The notes: generated from the sequence alone by a model not told the origin. A stretch of DNA of 64,000 nt from an uncultured Tenacibaculum sp. (GCA_947496185.1 CANMCD010000005.1:1-64000), one strand, 5' to 3'. Positions 27,742 to 36,673 are shown, counted from the stretch's first letter. Made by a program: numbers and translations.

Positions 27742-28662
27742 ATGAGTTTACAGAAAATTTTACTTTCAATCTGTTTTTGTATTAATATTTTTATTGTAGT
27801 CTCCCAAAACGGGAAGTTATTGTCAAAGGAATTAGTAGAAATTTCAACTTTAAATCTGGGAGATGACTTGTTTCGATTTGATGGTGATTCATTAAGAAAT
27901 GAGTATAAATATCTCTATAAGATAAACTTATATAATATTACTTATAAAAGCGATGAGCTAATAGTTAAAGGATTTCTTATCGAGCCTAAAAAAAGAGGTA
28001 AATATCCTGTTATTATTTTTAATAGAGGAGGGAATCGATCTTTTGGAAAATTATCAGCCCAAAGAATGGCAGCTTTATCAGTATCAGAAATAGCTTCTAA
28101 AGGATATGTTGTTATAGCAAGTAATTACCGTGAGAATGATGAATATGGAGGTAAGGATATAAACGATGTTTTATATTTAATTGAAACACTTAAAGAGGTA
28201 GAAAAAGTAGATATTAATCGTATTGGTATGTTTGGATGGTCAAGAGGAGGTATTATGACATATTTAGCTTTAGCAAAAACAGATAAAATAAAAACAGCAG
28301 TTATCAGTAATTCTCCATCTAATCTCTATGATGTTGTATCATCAAGACCTATAATAGAGGAAAAAATTCTTTCAAAGTATATACCAAATTATTGGAAAAA
28401 TAGAGATGAAGAATTAAAAAAACGCTCTGTTCTTTATTGGGCAGAGAAGTTGAATAAAAAAACTAAGATGTTAATTCTCTGTGGTGTTCGGGATCAGAGA
28501 GTTAATCCAAGTCAAGCAGATATGATTGTGGAAAAACTGAATAAATTTGACTATGACTTTGAGATTGTGAAATTTGATACTGGGCATTCATTTCGCTCTA
28601 AAAAAAAGGAACTTAGGGAGTTACTTACTAATTGGTTTGCTAAGAAACTTAAAAATATATAA
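27742..28662 (+). CDS. Secreted alpha/beta hydrolase (S9/prolyl-oligopeptidase-like)
   Basis: 306 residues with a signal peptide (KILLSICFCINIFIVVSQ). The nucleophile elbow is GWSRGG (Ser167); the acid is probably Asp in CGVRDQRVNP (about 250), and the histidine is in FDTGHSF (about 279). The fold matches single-domain S9-type peptidases/esterases lacking the propeller. It starts 16 bp after the oxygenase gene. It could trim the exported peptide or detoxify it; a general peptidase role is equally possible. Confidence 0.75.
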   Translation: MSLQKILLSICFCINIFIVVSQNGKLLSKELVEISTLNLGDDLFRFDGDSLRNEYKYLYKINLYNITYKSDELIVKGFLIEPKKRGKYPVIIFNRGGNRSFGKLSAQRMAALSVSEIASKGYVVIASNYRENDEYGGKDINDVLYLIETLKEVEKVDINRIGMFGWSRGGIMTYLALAKTDKIKTAVISNSPSNLYDVVSSRPIIEEKILSKYIPNYWKNRDEELKKRSVLYWAEKLNKKTKMLILCGVRDQRVNPSQADMIVEKLNKFDYDFEIVKFDTGHSFRSKKKELRELLTNWFAKKLKNI

Positions 28663-28671
28663 TTTTTGAAA

Positions 28672-29988
28672 ATGGAAAAGAATATGAAAAACTTATTGCT
28701 AATCTGTAAATTTTTTCCTGTTGAAGGTGGAGTTTCGTCAGCTACAATATTATTTGTTAAAGATTTAATTAAAAATGGTTTTAAGGTTCATTTATTAACA
28801 AATTCTTTTGAAAGTGAAGATGGATTTAAACAGATTTATGATAATGATGATTATCAGGAAGTTCTAGGATTTGTATCAGAAGGTTATTCCAATAAAAATC
28901 TAACTATTCATAAATTAGACTCAAAGAATAGAATTACTCATATACCTAATTCACCAATTTACGCAGAAAGATTATTTGGAAAAGGAATTGAGATAATTAA
29001 AAATAACAAAATAAACTTAATTTTTGGATGGTACTATCAACCAAACGGCTTTGTTTCTTCTATGTTGGGGAATTATTTTAATATTCCCGTTATAATTAAT
29101 AACGCAGGTAGTGACTTAGGAAGACTCTCTAAAAATGAAAATCTTTTTCATTCATATAAATGGATGATTGATAATGCGACCTATATTATATCAAGAGATT
29201 TAACATATAATGTTCTCGTTGAAAAGTTTGGAAAAGAAATAGAAAGTAAATTAGTTTTCCCAAAGGGAAAGAGAAAAATAGCTAGCGTTTTCAATCCAAA
29301 TGTAGAAAAGATTAATTTCAATAAAATTTTAAGACTGTCTTTAGAAAGATACAAAGAATCTACCTTTTATGAGCCTTATAATGAGAAGCTTATAAAGCTT
29401 AATGATAAAAAGTTAAATACTGATTTGCTTGTTATTGGTATGTATGGAAAGTGCGGTGAAACTAAAGGTAGTTGGGATGTGGTAAAGGCTTTACAACAAT
29501 TGACTCAAAAAAATGTCGATTTTCAATTTGTTTATATAATGCCAAGTTTTGGTAGAGTAGCGAAAGCCTTTTTGAAATTTGTATTTACTCATACGGAAAT
29601 ATTGGATAAAATATGGATTCTTCCTCCTATTCCATATCTAAATATTCCAAAGTTTGTAAAGCTTTGTGATATTGTTTTGTGCCTAGAAAGAGATTTCCCA
29701 ATAGGGTTCCACAACGTTTCTATTCCATTTGAAGTCTTATCAGTAGGAACATGTTTATGTGTTTCAGAAGAGTCTATTAAGAATTCGTCAATCAAAAAGC
29801 ATTTGTTAGATGGGATAAACTCATTAATAATAAAAGACCCTAAAAATATCTATAATCTATCTTTTAAGATAGAAGAAGCGATAAGTTCTATGAATTTAAA
29901 AGAAATAGGAATGAGAGGTTATGAAGTTAGTCAATATTTCAATAAATATCTAATAGATACTGACCCATTAATCGGAGTTATTAGATAA
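28672..29988 (+). CDS. Glycosyltransferase, GT-B fold (family 4-like)
   Basis: About 438 residues. An ATG at 28672 and another at 28684 are both possible; the conserved beginning is KNLLLICKFFPVEGGVSSA, the GT-B N-terminal strand with a glycine-rich loop. The second half has GMYGKCGETKGSWDVVKAL and FEVLSVGTCLCVSE, matching the nucleotide-sugar side of GT4-like enzymes. It is not a GT2-type enzyme as in known glycocin clusters. Same strand, 10 bp after the hydrolase. It may modify the peptide encoded downstream, or a surface glycan. Confidence 0.7.
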   Translation: MEKNMKNLLLICKFFPVEGGVSSATILFVKDLIKNGFKVHLLTNSFESEDGFKQIYDNDDYQEVLGFVSEGYSNKNLTIHKLDSKNRITHIPNSPIYAERLFGKGIEIIKNNKINLIFGWYYQPNGFVSSMLGNYFNIPVIINNAGSDLGRLSKNENLFHSYKWMIDNATYIISRDLTYNVLVEKFGKEIESKLVFPKGKRKIASVFNPNVEKINFNKILRLSLERYKESTFYEPYNEKLIKLNDKKLNTDLLVIGMYGKCGETKGSWDVVKALQQLTQKNVDFQFVYIMPSFGRVAKAFLKFVFTHTEILDKIWILPPIPYLNIPKFVKLCDIVLCLERDFPIGFHNVSIPFEVLSVGTCLCVSEESIKNSSIKKHLLDGINSLIIKDPKNIYNLSFKIEEAISSMNLKEIGMRGYEVSQYFNKYLIDTDPLIGVIR

Positions 29989-30382
29989 GAAATAGTTAAG
30001 GTAATTGAATTGCTTTTTGAATGAAAAAATATTTCTAACTAAGTTTTATGATTGCCATAAAAAATTAATACATATTTATTTATAATTAGAACAAGTTTTT
30101 TATTGGTGAATGTGTTTTATCAAGAGAAAATAAAATTGGAAACCTTTAAAAGGGGGAAATAATAATTAATTTTTTGAGCTAAGGAATTAATAAAAAAATA
30201 TTAGTAACGAAATTCAATGGAGCTGTTTTAGATCTTAAAGAGCTTTGTGATTCTTATCAATATTATTACTCAAAGAAATGCAATTGCGATTATCTAGGTA
30301 TTTAAAGAATTGTATACAATAAGTGGAAGCTGAAAAACTTAAAAAGAGTAGGCATTAATTAATAAAATTTCTAAAAATATAT
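29989..30382 (+). other. Intergenic region before the cysteine-rich peptide gene
   Basis: 394 bp, very AT-rich. An open stretch without a standard start runs from about 30187 to 30306 and would end KKCNCDYLGI. It could be a remnant of a second small peptide, but it has no double-glycine motif and no convincing start. No terminator recognised. The promoter for the peptide gene may lie here, but no clear TAnnTTTG box stands out. Confidence 0.3.
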
Positions 30383-30577
30383 ATGGAAATGACAAAAAAA
30401 GAAGCTCTTATTAAAGAGCTATTAGCAAAGAAGCTTGAAGGAGGGACTGCTTGTCAAGTGATTGGGGCGACTATATGTAACAGTTGTTTAGGTTGTGAAA
30501 ACCATTGTGTTTACTGTAATTGTTGTAAAGGTGGTGAAAATGATGACTGGGGAGGATGTAAAACAGTTGATGGTTAA
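30383..30577 (+). CDS. Cysteine-rich secreted peptide precursor with apparent double-glycine leader
   Basis: 64 residues. Residues 1-21 form a charged amphipathic leader (KEALIKELLAKKLEGG) ending in Gly20-Gly21, with Leu at -4 and Ile at -12 relative to the cleavage site, as in substrates of C39-peptidase exporters. The predicted core is residues 22-64 with nine cysteines at 24, 32, 35, 38, 42, 45, 47, 48 and 59, including CNSCLGCENHC and CNCC, then an acidic, glycine-rich tail with Trp56. I recognise no known bacteriocin family. A C39 ABC exporter and HlyD adaptor are encoded just downstream. The high cysteine density suggests disulfides, thioether or glycosyl modification, or metal binding; the odd number implies one free or modified cysteine, or a dimer. 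Confidence 0.8.
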   Translation: MEMTKKEALIKELLAKKLEGGTACQVIGATICNSCLGCENHCVYCNCCKGGENDDWGGCKTVDG

Positions 30578-30603
30578 GAAAACTCTCATTCTTTAATTTA
30601 ATG

Positions 30604-30633
30604 ATTATCACCTTGAAGACTCAAGGTGATAAT
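30604..30633 (+). promoter_or_regulatory. Hairpin between the peptide gene and the next gene
   Basis: A perfect 13-bp inverted repeat, ATTATCACCTTGA (30604-30616) and its complement (30621-30633), with an AGAC loop. It starts 27 bp after the precursor stop and lacks a T-run, so it is not a standard terminator. A hairpin just after a precursor gene often protects the short mRNA or limits read-through, giving far more peptide than exporter. Confidence 0.7.
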
Positions 30634-30654
30634 CTGAATAAATCGAGTATATTA

Positions 30655-31200
30655 ATGAAAAAAAATATTTTGAATACAACAGCAGAAAGTCTTAAGAAAA
30701 TATCCTCTTTAGAGGAAGTATTAGAGTATAAAAATGATAATATCATCTATAAATTCCAAGAAAGTTTTGAGGTATCGTTTGAATTAGCTGAAGACCTTTT
30801 CGATCAAACAAAGAAATGGCTTTGGTTATGTGCTAAGGTAAGAGAAGACTATAAAGATAAGGATGTTAGGCCAGAAATATTTATTGATACTTCAATGTTG
30901 ATGATTGATGAAATGTGGCATACATTCATTTTATTTACATTTGATTACACTAAGTTTTGTGAAAAGTATTTTGGGTGTTATTTGCACCATGCTCCTACAA
31001 CAAAAGGGGAAAAGGAAAGTATAAAGAAAAGAGTTGTTGAAGATAAAGAATCCTTAGCTAAAGAGGTTTATGTAAAAAATGAAATACAATACGGTATCGT
31101 ATATGATTTACTTGGAGAGGATACACTAAGAAAATGGTACGAAGTTTATCCTGTAAAATTCACAAAACCAAATATTAATTACATAAGAAAAAAGATTTAA
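30655..31200 (+). CDS. Conserved protein of unknown function with DEMWH motif (GRDP-like?)
   Basis: 181 residues from the ATG at 30655. An in-frame ATG at 30601 is passed over because the start would fall inside the 13-bp hairpin. The striking motif is MLMIDEMWHTFILFT followed by FCEKYFGCYLHHAP. This resembles, by eye, the Trp-His/His-His signature of glycine-rich-domain-like proteins (GRDP/DUF1399-type). The conserved Glu, Asp and His residues could bind metal. No signal peptide or membrane helix, so cytoplasmic. Its place between precursor and exporter suggests a part in peptide maturation or immunity, but I cannot name a function. Confidence 0.6.
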   Translation: MKKNILNTTAESLKKISSLEEVLEYKNDNIIYKFQESFEVSFELAEDLFDQTKKWLWLCAKVREDYKDKDVRPEIFIDTSMLMIDEMWHTFILFTFDYTKFCEKYFGCYLHHAPTTKGEKESIKKRVVEDKESLAKEVYVKNEIQYGIVYDLLGEDTLRKWYEVYPVKFTKPNINYIRKKI

Positions 31201-31278
31201 AATTCGGAATCTTTTTTCTATTTAAGCTATTTAAGGTGAAATTACATTTGCACTGTTTTTAAAATAAGGAGAATTCCA

Positions 31279-33469
31279 ATGAAAAAAATAATTTCATTTA
31301 TAAGGCAACCTAATAAACTAGATTGTGCCCCAGCATGTATAAGAATTATTCAGAATTACTATAATGATAGTAAAGACTATTCATATGAAGAATTAAGAAC
31401 TTTTTGTAATACAAATGAAAAGGGTACGAGTGTCTATAATTTAAATAAAGCTTTAAACGAAATAGGTTACACTTCTAAAATTGAATTAATTAAGATAGAT
31501 GAAGTTAAAAAGATTGATGACATAATGATTTTGTTAGTTGATCAAAATCATTATGTCATTTGCTATGAGATTAAAAATGGAAAGTATCATATTGTCGATC
31601 CCGCAAGAGGAAAGTATTTTTTAACTGAAGATCAGTTAAAAGAAAAATGTGTTATTGAAAATGATGAAGTTATTTTCTTAGAGGTTTCAGGGAAAAATAA
31701 ATCAAAAAAAATAATTAGTTCTAAAATTAACAATTTGGGTAACAATGAAAACTTAAATTTGAAAGGTTTATACAAAAAAGTTTTCGGTTATAAACGGGAA
31801 ATTTGGCAAGTAGTAATACTCATACTTATTACTTCTTTAATTCAGTTAATTATTCCATATTTAACTTCCTCAATTATAGATATAGGTATTAACTATAAAG
31901 ATTTTAATTTTATCTATCTGATTTTAATTGCCCAAATTGTACTGATGATTAGTGTCTCTTCAGTAGATTTTATAAGGTCATGGATTGTAACTTATGTTGG
32001 ACTAGAAATTAACCTTCGTTTATCTCTAGATTATTTAGATAGTGTCCTTAATAAAAAAATCTCATTTTTTAGAAGTAAAAAAGAAGGAGATTTTTTACAG
32101 AGATTAATTGATAATAACAGAATTGAAAGACATCTAACGAATACATCATTGTCTTTTATTCTTTCTGCCTTCAATTTTGTACTTTTTGGTATTGTACTTC
32201 TTGTTTATAATCTAACTATTTTTTTAGTTTATGTATGTTTCTCTTTGTTAATTGTTAATTGTTAGTTGGATTTTGATTTTTATGAAAAAAAGAGCAACTC
32301 TTGACACTGAAAGATTTTCAATATCAGCCTTAAGTAGATCTGAATTAATTGATAATGTTCACGGTGTTCAAGATATTAAACTCTTTAATTTATATAAAGA
32401 AAGAATATTAAAGTGGAAAAATATTCAATATAAATATTTAAAAATTAGAATCAAACTTCTTAAGTTGTCACAAATTCAAAGAGCAGGCTCAATAGGAATT
32501 AATAGAATAAAGGATACAATTATTATATTATTAACCTCAACTTCTGTAATCAAAGGAGATATGACATTGGGACAAATGCTTGCTGTACAATATATCTTAG
32601 GGCAATTAAATGGTCCTATTAGAGATTTTGTTAATTATATTCAAAGTACTCAAGATACAAAACTAAGTATTGAAAGATTGGGGGACTACACAGATAAAAT
32701 ATATAAAGAACCATTTTTGAATAATAGGGAATTTCAGTCTTCTAGGAATATTGTAGAATCATTGGTGTTCGAAAATGTTACTATTTCAAAAAATGAAAAC
32801 ACTATTCTAGAGAATATAAATATTAATATTCCATATGGAACTAAAGTAGGGATTGTTGGTGAAAGTGGAAGTGGAAAAACTACAATAATCAATACAATAA
32901 TGAATTATGAGGATATTACTCATGGAGGTGTGTATTTTGGTAAGTCTAAAATAGATTCTTACTCTCACGAAGAAAGATACTCAAATTTTAGTGCAGTTTT
33001 ACACGATACTTATATTTTTTCTGATACAATCAAGTACAATATTACCCTTACCAATAAGATAGATTTTAAGAGGCTTAATAAAATTTTAAACATTTGTTTG
33101 CTCGATGATATTGTTAATGAATTACCATACAAACTCAAAACAAAAATAGGGAAAGGAAATAGTTCTTTGAGTCAAGGGCAAAAGCAAAGAATAATAATTG
33201 CTAGAGCGTTATATAAAAATTTCAATTATTTATTCCTAGATGAATTTACCAATGCTTTGGATAATATAACAAGAAAGCTTATAGTTAAAAATATTTATGA
33301 ATACTGTAAAAATAAAACTATAATTTCAATTGCACACAATATAAAAGATCTTGATTATGTAGATTATATTTTTTGTATAAAAAAAGGAAAAATTATAGAA
33401 AAAGGAACTCCAAAAGAACTATTTAAAAAAGGTAGTTATTTTTCAAAATTATACACTTTTGAAATATGA
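31279..33469 (+). pseudogene. C39-peptidase ABC exporter, split by a +7-bp frameshift
   Basis: Together the two frames (31279-32265 and about 32252-33469) make one exporter of about 730 residues. The N-terminal C39 peptidase has Cys16 (DCAPAC), His91 (QNHYVI) and Asp107 (VDPARGKY), so it should cut after the Gly-Gly of the leader. Membrane helices follow (about 175-330). The second part holds the last helices and a nucleotide-binding domain: Walker A GESGSGKTT, signature LSQGQKQR, Walker B LFLDEFTNALD, switch IAHN. The frame breaks at three tandem copies of TTGTTAA (32245-32265); deleting one copy reads LLIVSWILIFMKKR without interruption. A strong AAGGAG-type ribosome site precedes 31279. 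As written, the gene is off, unless the sequence is in error or the locus is phase-variable. Confidence 0.88.
32245..32265 (+). repeat. Tandem 7-bp repeat (TTGTTAA x3) at the exporter frameshift
   Basis: Three head-to-tail copies: 32245-32251 and 32252-32258 are identical, 32259-32265 ends in G instead of A. The stop codon of the first exporter frame (TAG, 32263-32265) lies in the third copy. Because 7 is not a multiple of 3, gain or loss of one unit toggles the reading frame. Confidence 0.9.
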
Positions 33470-34740
33470 GGAATCTAATAGTAAGTAATAATTTTCGTAA
33501 CAACTTACTCAGAATAGGAAGAAGTGTGATTTTTTTCTCAATTTTAGTCCTTTGTTGGGTTGTGTTTTTTATTAAATACCCTGAGGTAATAAATGGAAGT
33601 GCTATTATAACTACAAAGTTACCTCCTATAAATTTATACCCTAAGTCTAGTGGTTATGTGCAGTGCCTTCTAGCAAAAGATGGAGATACTTTGTCAAAAA
33701 ATCAAGTGGTAGTAGTTATGGACAATCTTCTGAAATATAAAGATTATTCTTTTATAGATAAAGCATTAAATAAGGTAAAGAAAAGTATTAACGAGAAAAA
33801 TGACAGCCTTATAAATGAATTATCTTTAATTAATTTTGAAATGGGAGAAATTACTGCATCATATAATAATCTCTATAAAAAAATAAGAGCTTTAAACTAT
33901 TATATAATTAATGATAATTCATTAAAAAAAATTAATTCATTAAAAAATCAAATTAATCTTCTAACAAAGATAGGTAAGCACCTTGAAGTAAACTTGATTT
34001 TTATGAAAAAAGAGATCACAGAATTGAAATTAGGGTATTATAGAAATCAAGAATTATATAAAAAAGGTGTAATTAGTGATAAGGAAATAGAAAGTTTAAA
34101 AATAAGTTTTTTACAACATAATAGAAAACCACAAGATTTGGCAATAGAAATTGAAAATAATCGTTTACGAATTACTCAATTAAAGGCAGAAATTGAAACT
34201 ATTAAAAATTCAAAGAAAGATTTTATTTACACAAACAAAATTGAATTATTGAACCTTTTGAGTGATGTTAAAAATCAACTTAATTTTTGGAGTGAAAAAT
34301 ACCTTATTAAAAGCCCTATAGATGGTGTTCTGGAACTAAAAAATATCAGAAGTGATCAAGAATATATATTAAGTAACAAAAATGTATTCTCAGTTATACC
34401 TTTGTATAAAAACGAAGATGAAAATAAAATTTATACTATAGCAACTGTGCCTTGGAAAAATTTAGGAAAAATAACCAAAGGATTACGGGTGAATATTAAA
34501 GTTGAGAATTACCCATTTAAGGAGTATGGGGTTGTTAGTGGGCTCGTTGAAAATGTAAAGAGGTTGCCAAATAATCAAGGATATGATATTTATATTTCCT
34601 TACCTAAAGGTTTAATTACAAGTTATAATAAACAAATATCATACAGTCCTGATATGAAGGCTAGTATAGAAATAATGATTGATAAGAGAAGTTTAATTGA
34701 ACTTATTAGAAATGAAATAAAATCCGTGATATATAACTGA
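33466..34740 (+). CDS. HlyD-family adaptor of the peptide exporter
   Basis: 424 residues with one N-terminal membrane helix (IFFSILVLCWVVFFIKYP, about 23-40), a lipoyl-like half (SGYVQCLLAKDGDTLSKNQ), a long coiled coil (about 90-275), the second lipoyl half (KSPIDGVLEL) and a beta domain at the C-terminus. It overlaps the exporter stop (ATGA at 33466-33469), so the two were made together. It should link the C39 exporter to an outer-membrane channel; no TolC gene is in this locus, so a general one would have to serve. Confidence 0.88.
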   Translation: MRNLIVSNNFRNNLLRIGRSVIFFSILVLCWVVFFIKYPEVINGSAIITTKLPPINLYPKSSGYVQCLLAKDGDTLSKNQVVVVMDNLLKYKDYSFIDKALNKVKKSINEKNDSLINELSLINFEMGEITASYNNLYKKIRALNYYIINDNSLKKINSLKNQINLLTKIGKHLEVNLIFMKKEITELKLGYYRNQELYKKGVISDKEIESLKISFLQHNRKPQDLAIEIENNRLRITQLKAEIETIKNSKKDFIYTNKIELLNLLSDVKNQLNFWSEKYLIKSPIDGVLELKNIRSDQEYILSNKNVFSVIPLYKNEDENKIYTIATVPWKNLGKITKGLRVNIKVENYPFKEYGVVSGLVENVKRLPNNQGYDIYISLPKGLITSYNKQISYSPDMKASIEIMIDKRSLIELIRNEIKSVIYN

Positions 34741-34807
34741 AGGCTTCCCTGCTTTTCATACAATTTAAAAATCAACTATTTTTTGAATTGATATAAACAG
34801 GTAAAAG

Positions 34808-34882
34808 TCGGGATGAAAGGATTCGAACCTTCGATCTCTGGTCCCCCAGACCAGCACTTTAACCGGACTAAGCTACATCCCG
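34808..34882 (-). tRNA. tRNA-Pro (GGG anticodon)
   Basis: Read on the minus strand the sequence folds as a cloverleaf. The acceptor stem is CGGGATG with CATCCCG; the anticodon stem CTGGT/ACCAG holds the loop CTGGGGG, which gives anticodon GGG; the T arm contains GGTTCGAATCC. The discriminator base is A and CCA is not encoded. It lies directly after the peptide locus; tRNA genes are frequent integration sites, but no att repeat was found. Confidence 0.93.
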
Positions 34883-34895
34883 ATGCCGCAAAGCT

Positions 34896-34928
34896 AAAAA
34901 AAAATCTAGGAATATTCCTAGATTTTTT
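34896..34928 (-). terminator. Intrinsic terminator of the small gene at 35011-35241
   Basis: A palindrome centred on AATCTAGGAATATTCCTAGATT (22 bp; key arms AATCTAGGA and TCCTAGATT) with an A-run on its left, which reads as a T-run on the minus strand. It lies downstream of the minus-strand gene stop at 35011. Confidence 0.8.
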
Positions 34929-35010
34929 CAAGAATAAATATTATTTTTAAAGAGTCATCATAATGTTTTTAAACTAAGCTCTTTATTTGGTTAATACATA
35001 ATTTCTTGTA

Positions 35011-35241
35011 TTATGCGGTTAATGGTTTTCCTTTCAGACGTTTGTCAATTCTTTGTTTTACAACTGTCAAGCGTTTCATGATATCCATTAAATTACTGTC
35101 TTTGGTTTCTTTATAGACTTCATTAATTTCTAATATTAATGCCTTTGCTTCTCTAGATGCGAGTATTCTGTCACTAGTAGTAACAAATTTGAATTTTCTG
35201 TTTTCAAACTCCTCTGCTTTACTAATTAACTCTGAATTCAT
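35011..35241 (-). CDS. Small conserved helical protein of unknown function
   Basis: 76 residues, rich in Lys, Glu and Arg and almost certainly all-helical (SREAKALILEINEVYKETK, MKRLTVVKQRIDKRLKGK). No signal peptide or membrane segment. A ribosome-binding-like AAGGAG precedes the start on the minus strand, and a clear terminator follows. Similar short proteins occur widely in Flavobacteriaceae as far as I recall, but I know no function. Confidence 0.7.
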   Translation of the reverse strand: MNSELISKAEEFENRKFKFVTTSDRILASREAKALILEINEVYKETKDSNLMDIMKRLTVVKQRIDKRLKGKPLTA

Positions 35242-35956
35242 ACTAAAACTCCTTTCTTGTTTAAATTAAACTATCCTTTACAATTAACTGATTTACGTTT
35301 GGTGCTGATTTTTAAATTGAAAAGATATTATCTTATACGGTTTTTTACAATATTCAATTTTTAATACAATAATATCTTTGTGTAATAAAAATGGGGTCAA
35401 ATATAGCGCTATTTAAGGATTATTATGTTAAGAAACAATCAAAATATGTTTATATTTTGATAAACTCTCTTTTTTAAGAAACTATTGCACCTTTTTTTTC
35501 TCAAATTCAATACCCTTATAACCAAATATAATAAACGTTTTATTTCTAATCAAAAAAAAATATACTTTTTTTTCTGATATTCTATTAAAAATTGCTTAAA
35601 AAAAGAAAAATCTATTTTTTAGGGAAGATTTTGTGAAAAATGAAAATTTGTAATTCAATATGTTGTTTTTACTATGAACTCATCTTGACTTATTGTTTTT
35701 AACCGAAAATGAGTTGAAATTTGACCAGATGAGGCACTTTTTGAAAGTCATAGCAGCGCTACGAATAAAAAAAGTAACAAAATATGGGCGAATTTCAGCC
35801 ATTTTTTAGGAAATAGAAAAAGTAAAGATGAGTTCTATGTTTTATTTCAGTACAGTTAAGTGCTAAGTGAACAGTTATTGACACAGATTACATGAGGTAC
35901 TGTTTAATGGGAACATAATGCTGTATATTTGTGTTTTATCACAAAGGAAAATATTC
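35242..35956. repeat. Gene-free region with a 160-bp inverted-repeat element
   Basis: About 715 bp with no gene. GAACTCATCTT (35676-35686) and its exact complement (35825-35835) bound about 160 bp, as in a small non-autonomous element. Inside is a palindrome, CATAGCAGCGCTACG (35749-35763), that recurs in similar form at 53967-53981 (CATAGCATCGCTATG). In both places the palindrome is followed within 60 bp by a GCCAT plus T-rich stretch. A TATATTTG box at 35924-35931 could serve as the -7 element for the next gene. Confidence 0.4.
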
Positions 35957-36577
35957 ATGCTTACTAAATCTATGAAATACTTATTTGTTATATCAATCAT
36001 CATTACAAGTGTGTCTTGTAAGTCACCAAATAAAAGAATACATCAAGAAGAATCAGTATTTCAAAGAGATTTAAATGCCGAATTTAAAGATGCTACGAAG
36101 TCGCCATTAACAAAACACGACTTGAAAAAATTTAAAGGATTGGAGTTTTTTCCTGTCAATAATACTTATAAAGTAAAGGCAAAATTAATGAAAGCAATTG
36201 ATAGTGCTACGTTAAGTTTTCCAACGACTACAGATAGAGTTGTTACTTATAAAAAATATGGAAAGATTTTTTTTACCATTCAAAATAAGGAATTAACATT
36301 AGATATTTTTAAACCTCAGTTTACTAAACAAGGATATGAAAACATTTTATTCTTACCTTTTTTGGATAAAACCAATGGGAAAACTTCTTATGAAGGGGGG
36401 AGGTATGTAGAAGTATTTACAACAGACGAATTTGATGATGGTACTATTGAAATAGATTTCAATAAAGCATACAATCCTTATTGTGCCTATAGTGATCGAT
36501 ATTCTTGCCCTATTCCTCCAAGAGATAATTATCTAGATATCGAGATAAAAGCAGGAGTGAAGAAGTATAAAAAATAA
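35957..36577 (+). CDS. DUF1684-family lipoprotein
   Basis: 206 residues from the ATG at 35957, chosen because it begins a lipoprotein signal (MKYLFVISIIITSVSC, lipobox cysteine about 20); an ORF start at 35918 only adds 13 unlikely residues. The rest matches DUF1684 proteins: KFKGLEFFPVNNTYKVKA near 40-60 and the C-terminal FNKAYNPYCAYSDRYSCP and PPRDNYLDIEIKAG. These are anchored to the membrane facing the periplasm or the cell surface; their role is not known. Single gene. Confidence 0.85.
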   Translation: MLTKSMKYLFVISIIITSVSCKSPNKRIHQEESVFQRDLNAEFKDATKSPLTKHDLKKFKGLEFFPVNNTYKVKAKLMKAIDSATLSFPTTTDRVVTYKKYGKIFFTIQNKELTLDIFKPQFTKQGYENILFLPFLDKTNGKTSYEGGRYVEVFTTDEFDDGTIEIDFNKAYNPYCAYSDRYSCPIPPRDNYLDIEIKAGVKKYKK

Positions 36578-36673
36578 GGAAGATACCTTACGTTTTGAGT
36601 CTTATAATAAGTTATTATTTAACATACAACCGAAGTTTTTAGAGAAATGGAAACAAAATAACGTTTCAGGAGC

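Noticed and set aside
28666-29988. Glycocin-type assignment of the peptide locus
   Set aside because: The glycosyltransferase is GT-B-like, not the GT2 type, and no thioredoxin-like helper genes are present.
30604-30633. Hairpin as a terminator after the peptide gene
   Set aside because: No T-run follows it, and the downstream genes appear to need read-through.
30601-30654. ATG at 30601 as start of the DEMWH protein
   Set aside because: It lies at the base of a perfect hairpin; the ATG at 30655 fits better.
31279-32265. Reading the two exporter frames as separate half-transporter genes
   Set aside because: The first frame stops mid-membrane domain and the second starts in the same helix. 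Deleting one 7-bp unit joins them perfectly.
32245-32265. Programmed ribosomal frameshift in the exporter
   Set aside because: No slippery heptamer or downstream stem was seen, and the tandem duplication explains the break fully.
34741-34882. Integration site in tRNA-Pro for a mobile island
   Set aside because: No direct repeat of the tRNA end and no integrase gene was found in the window.
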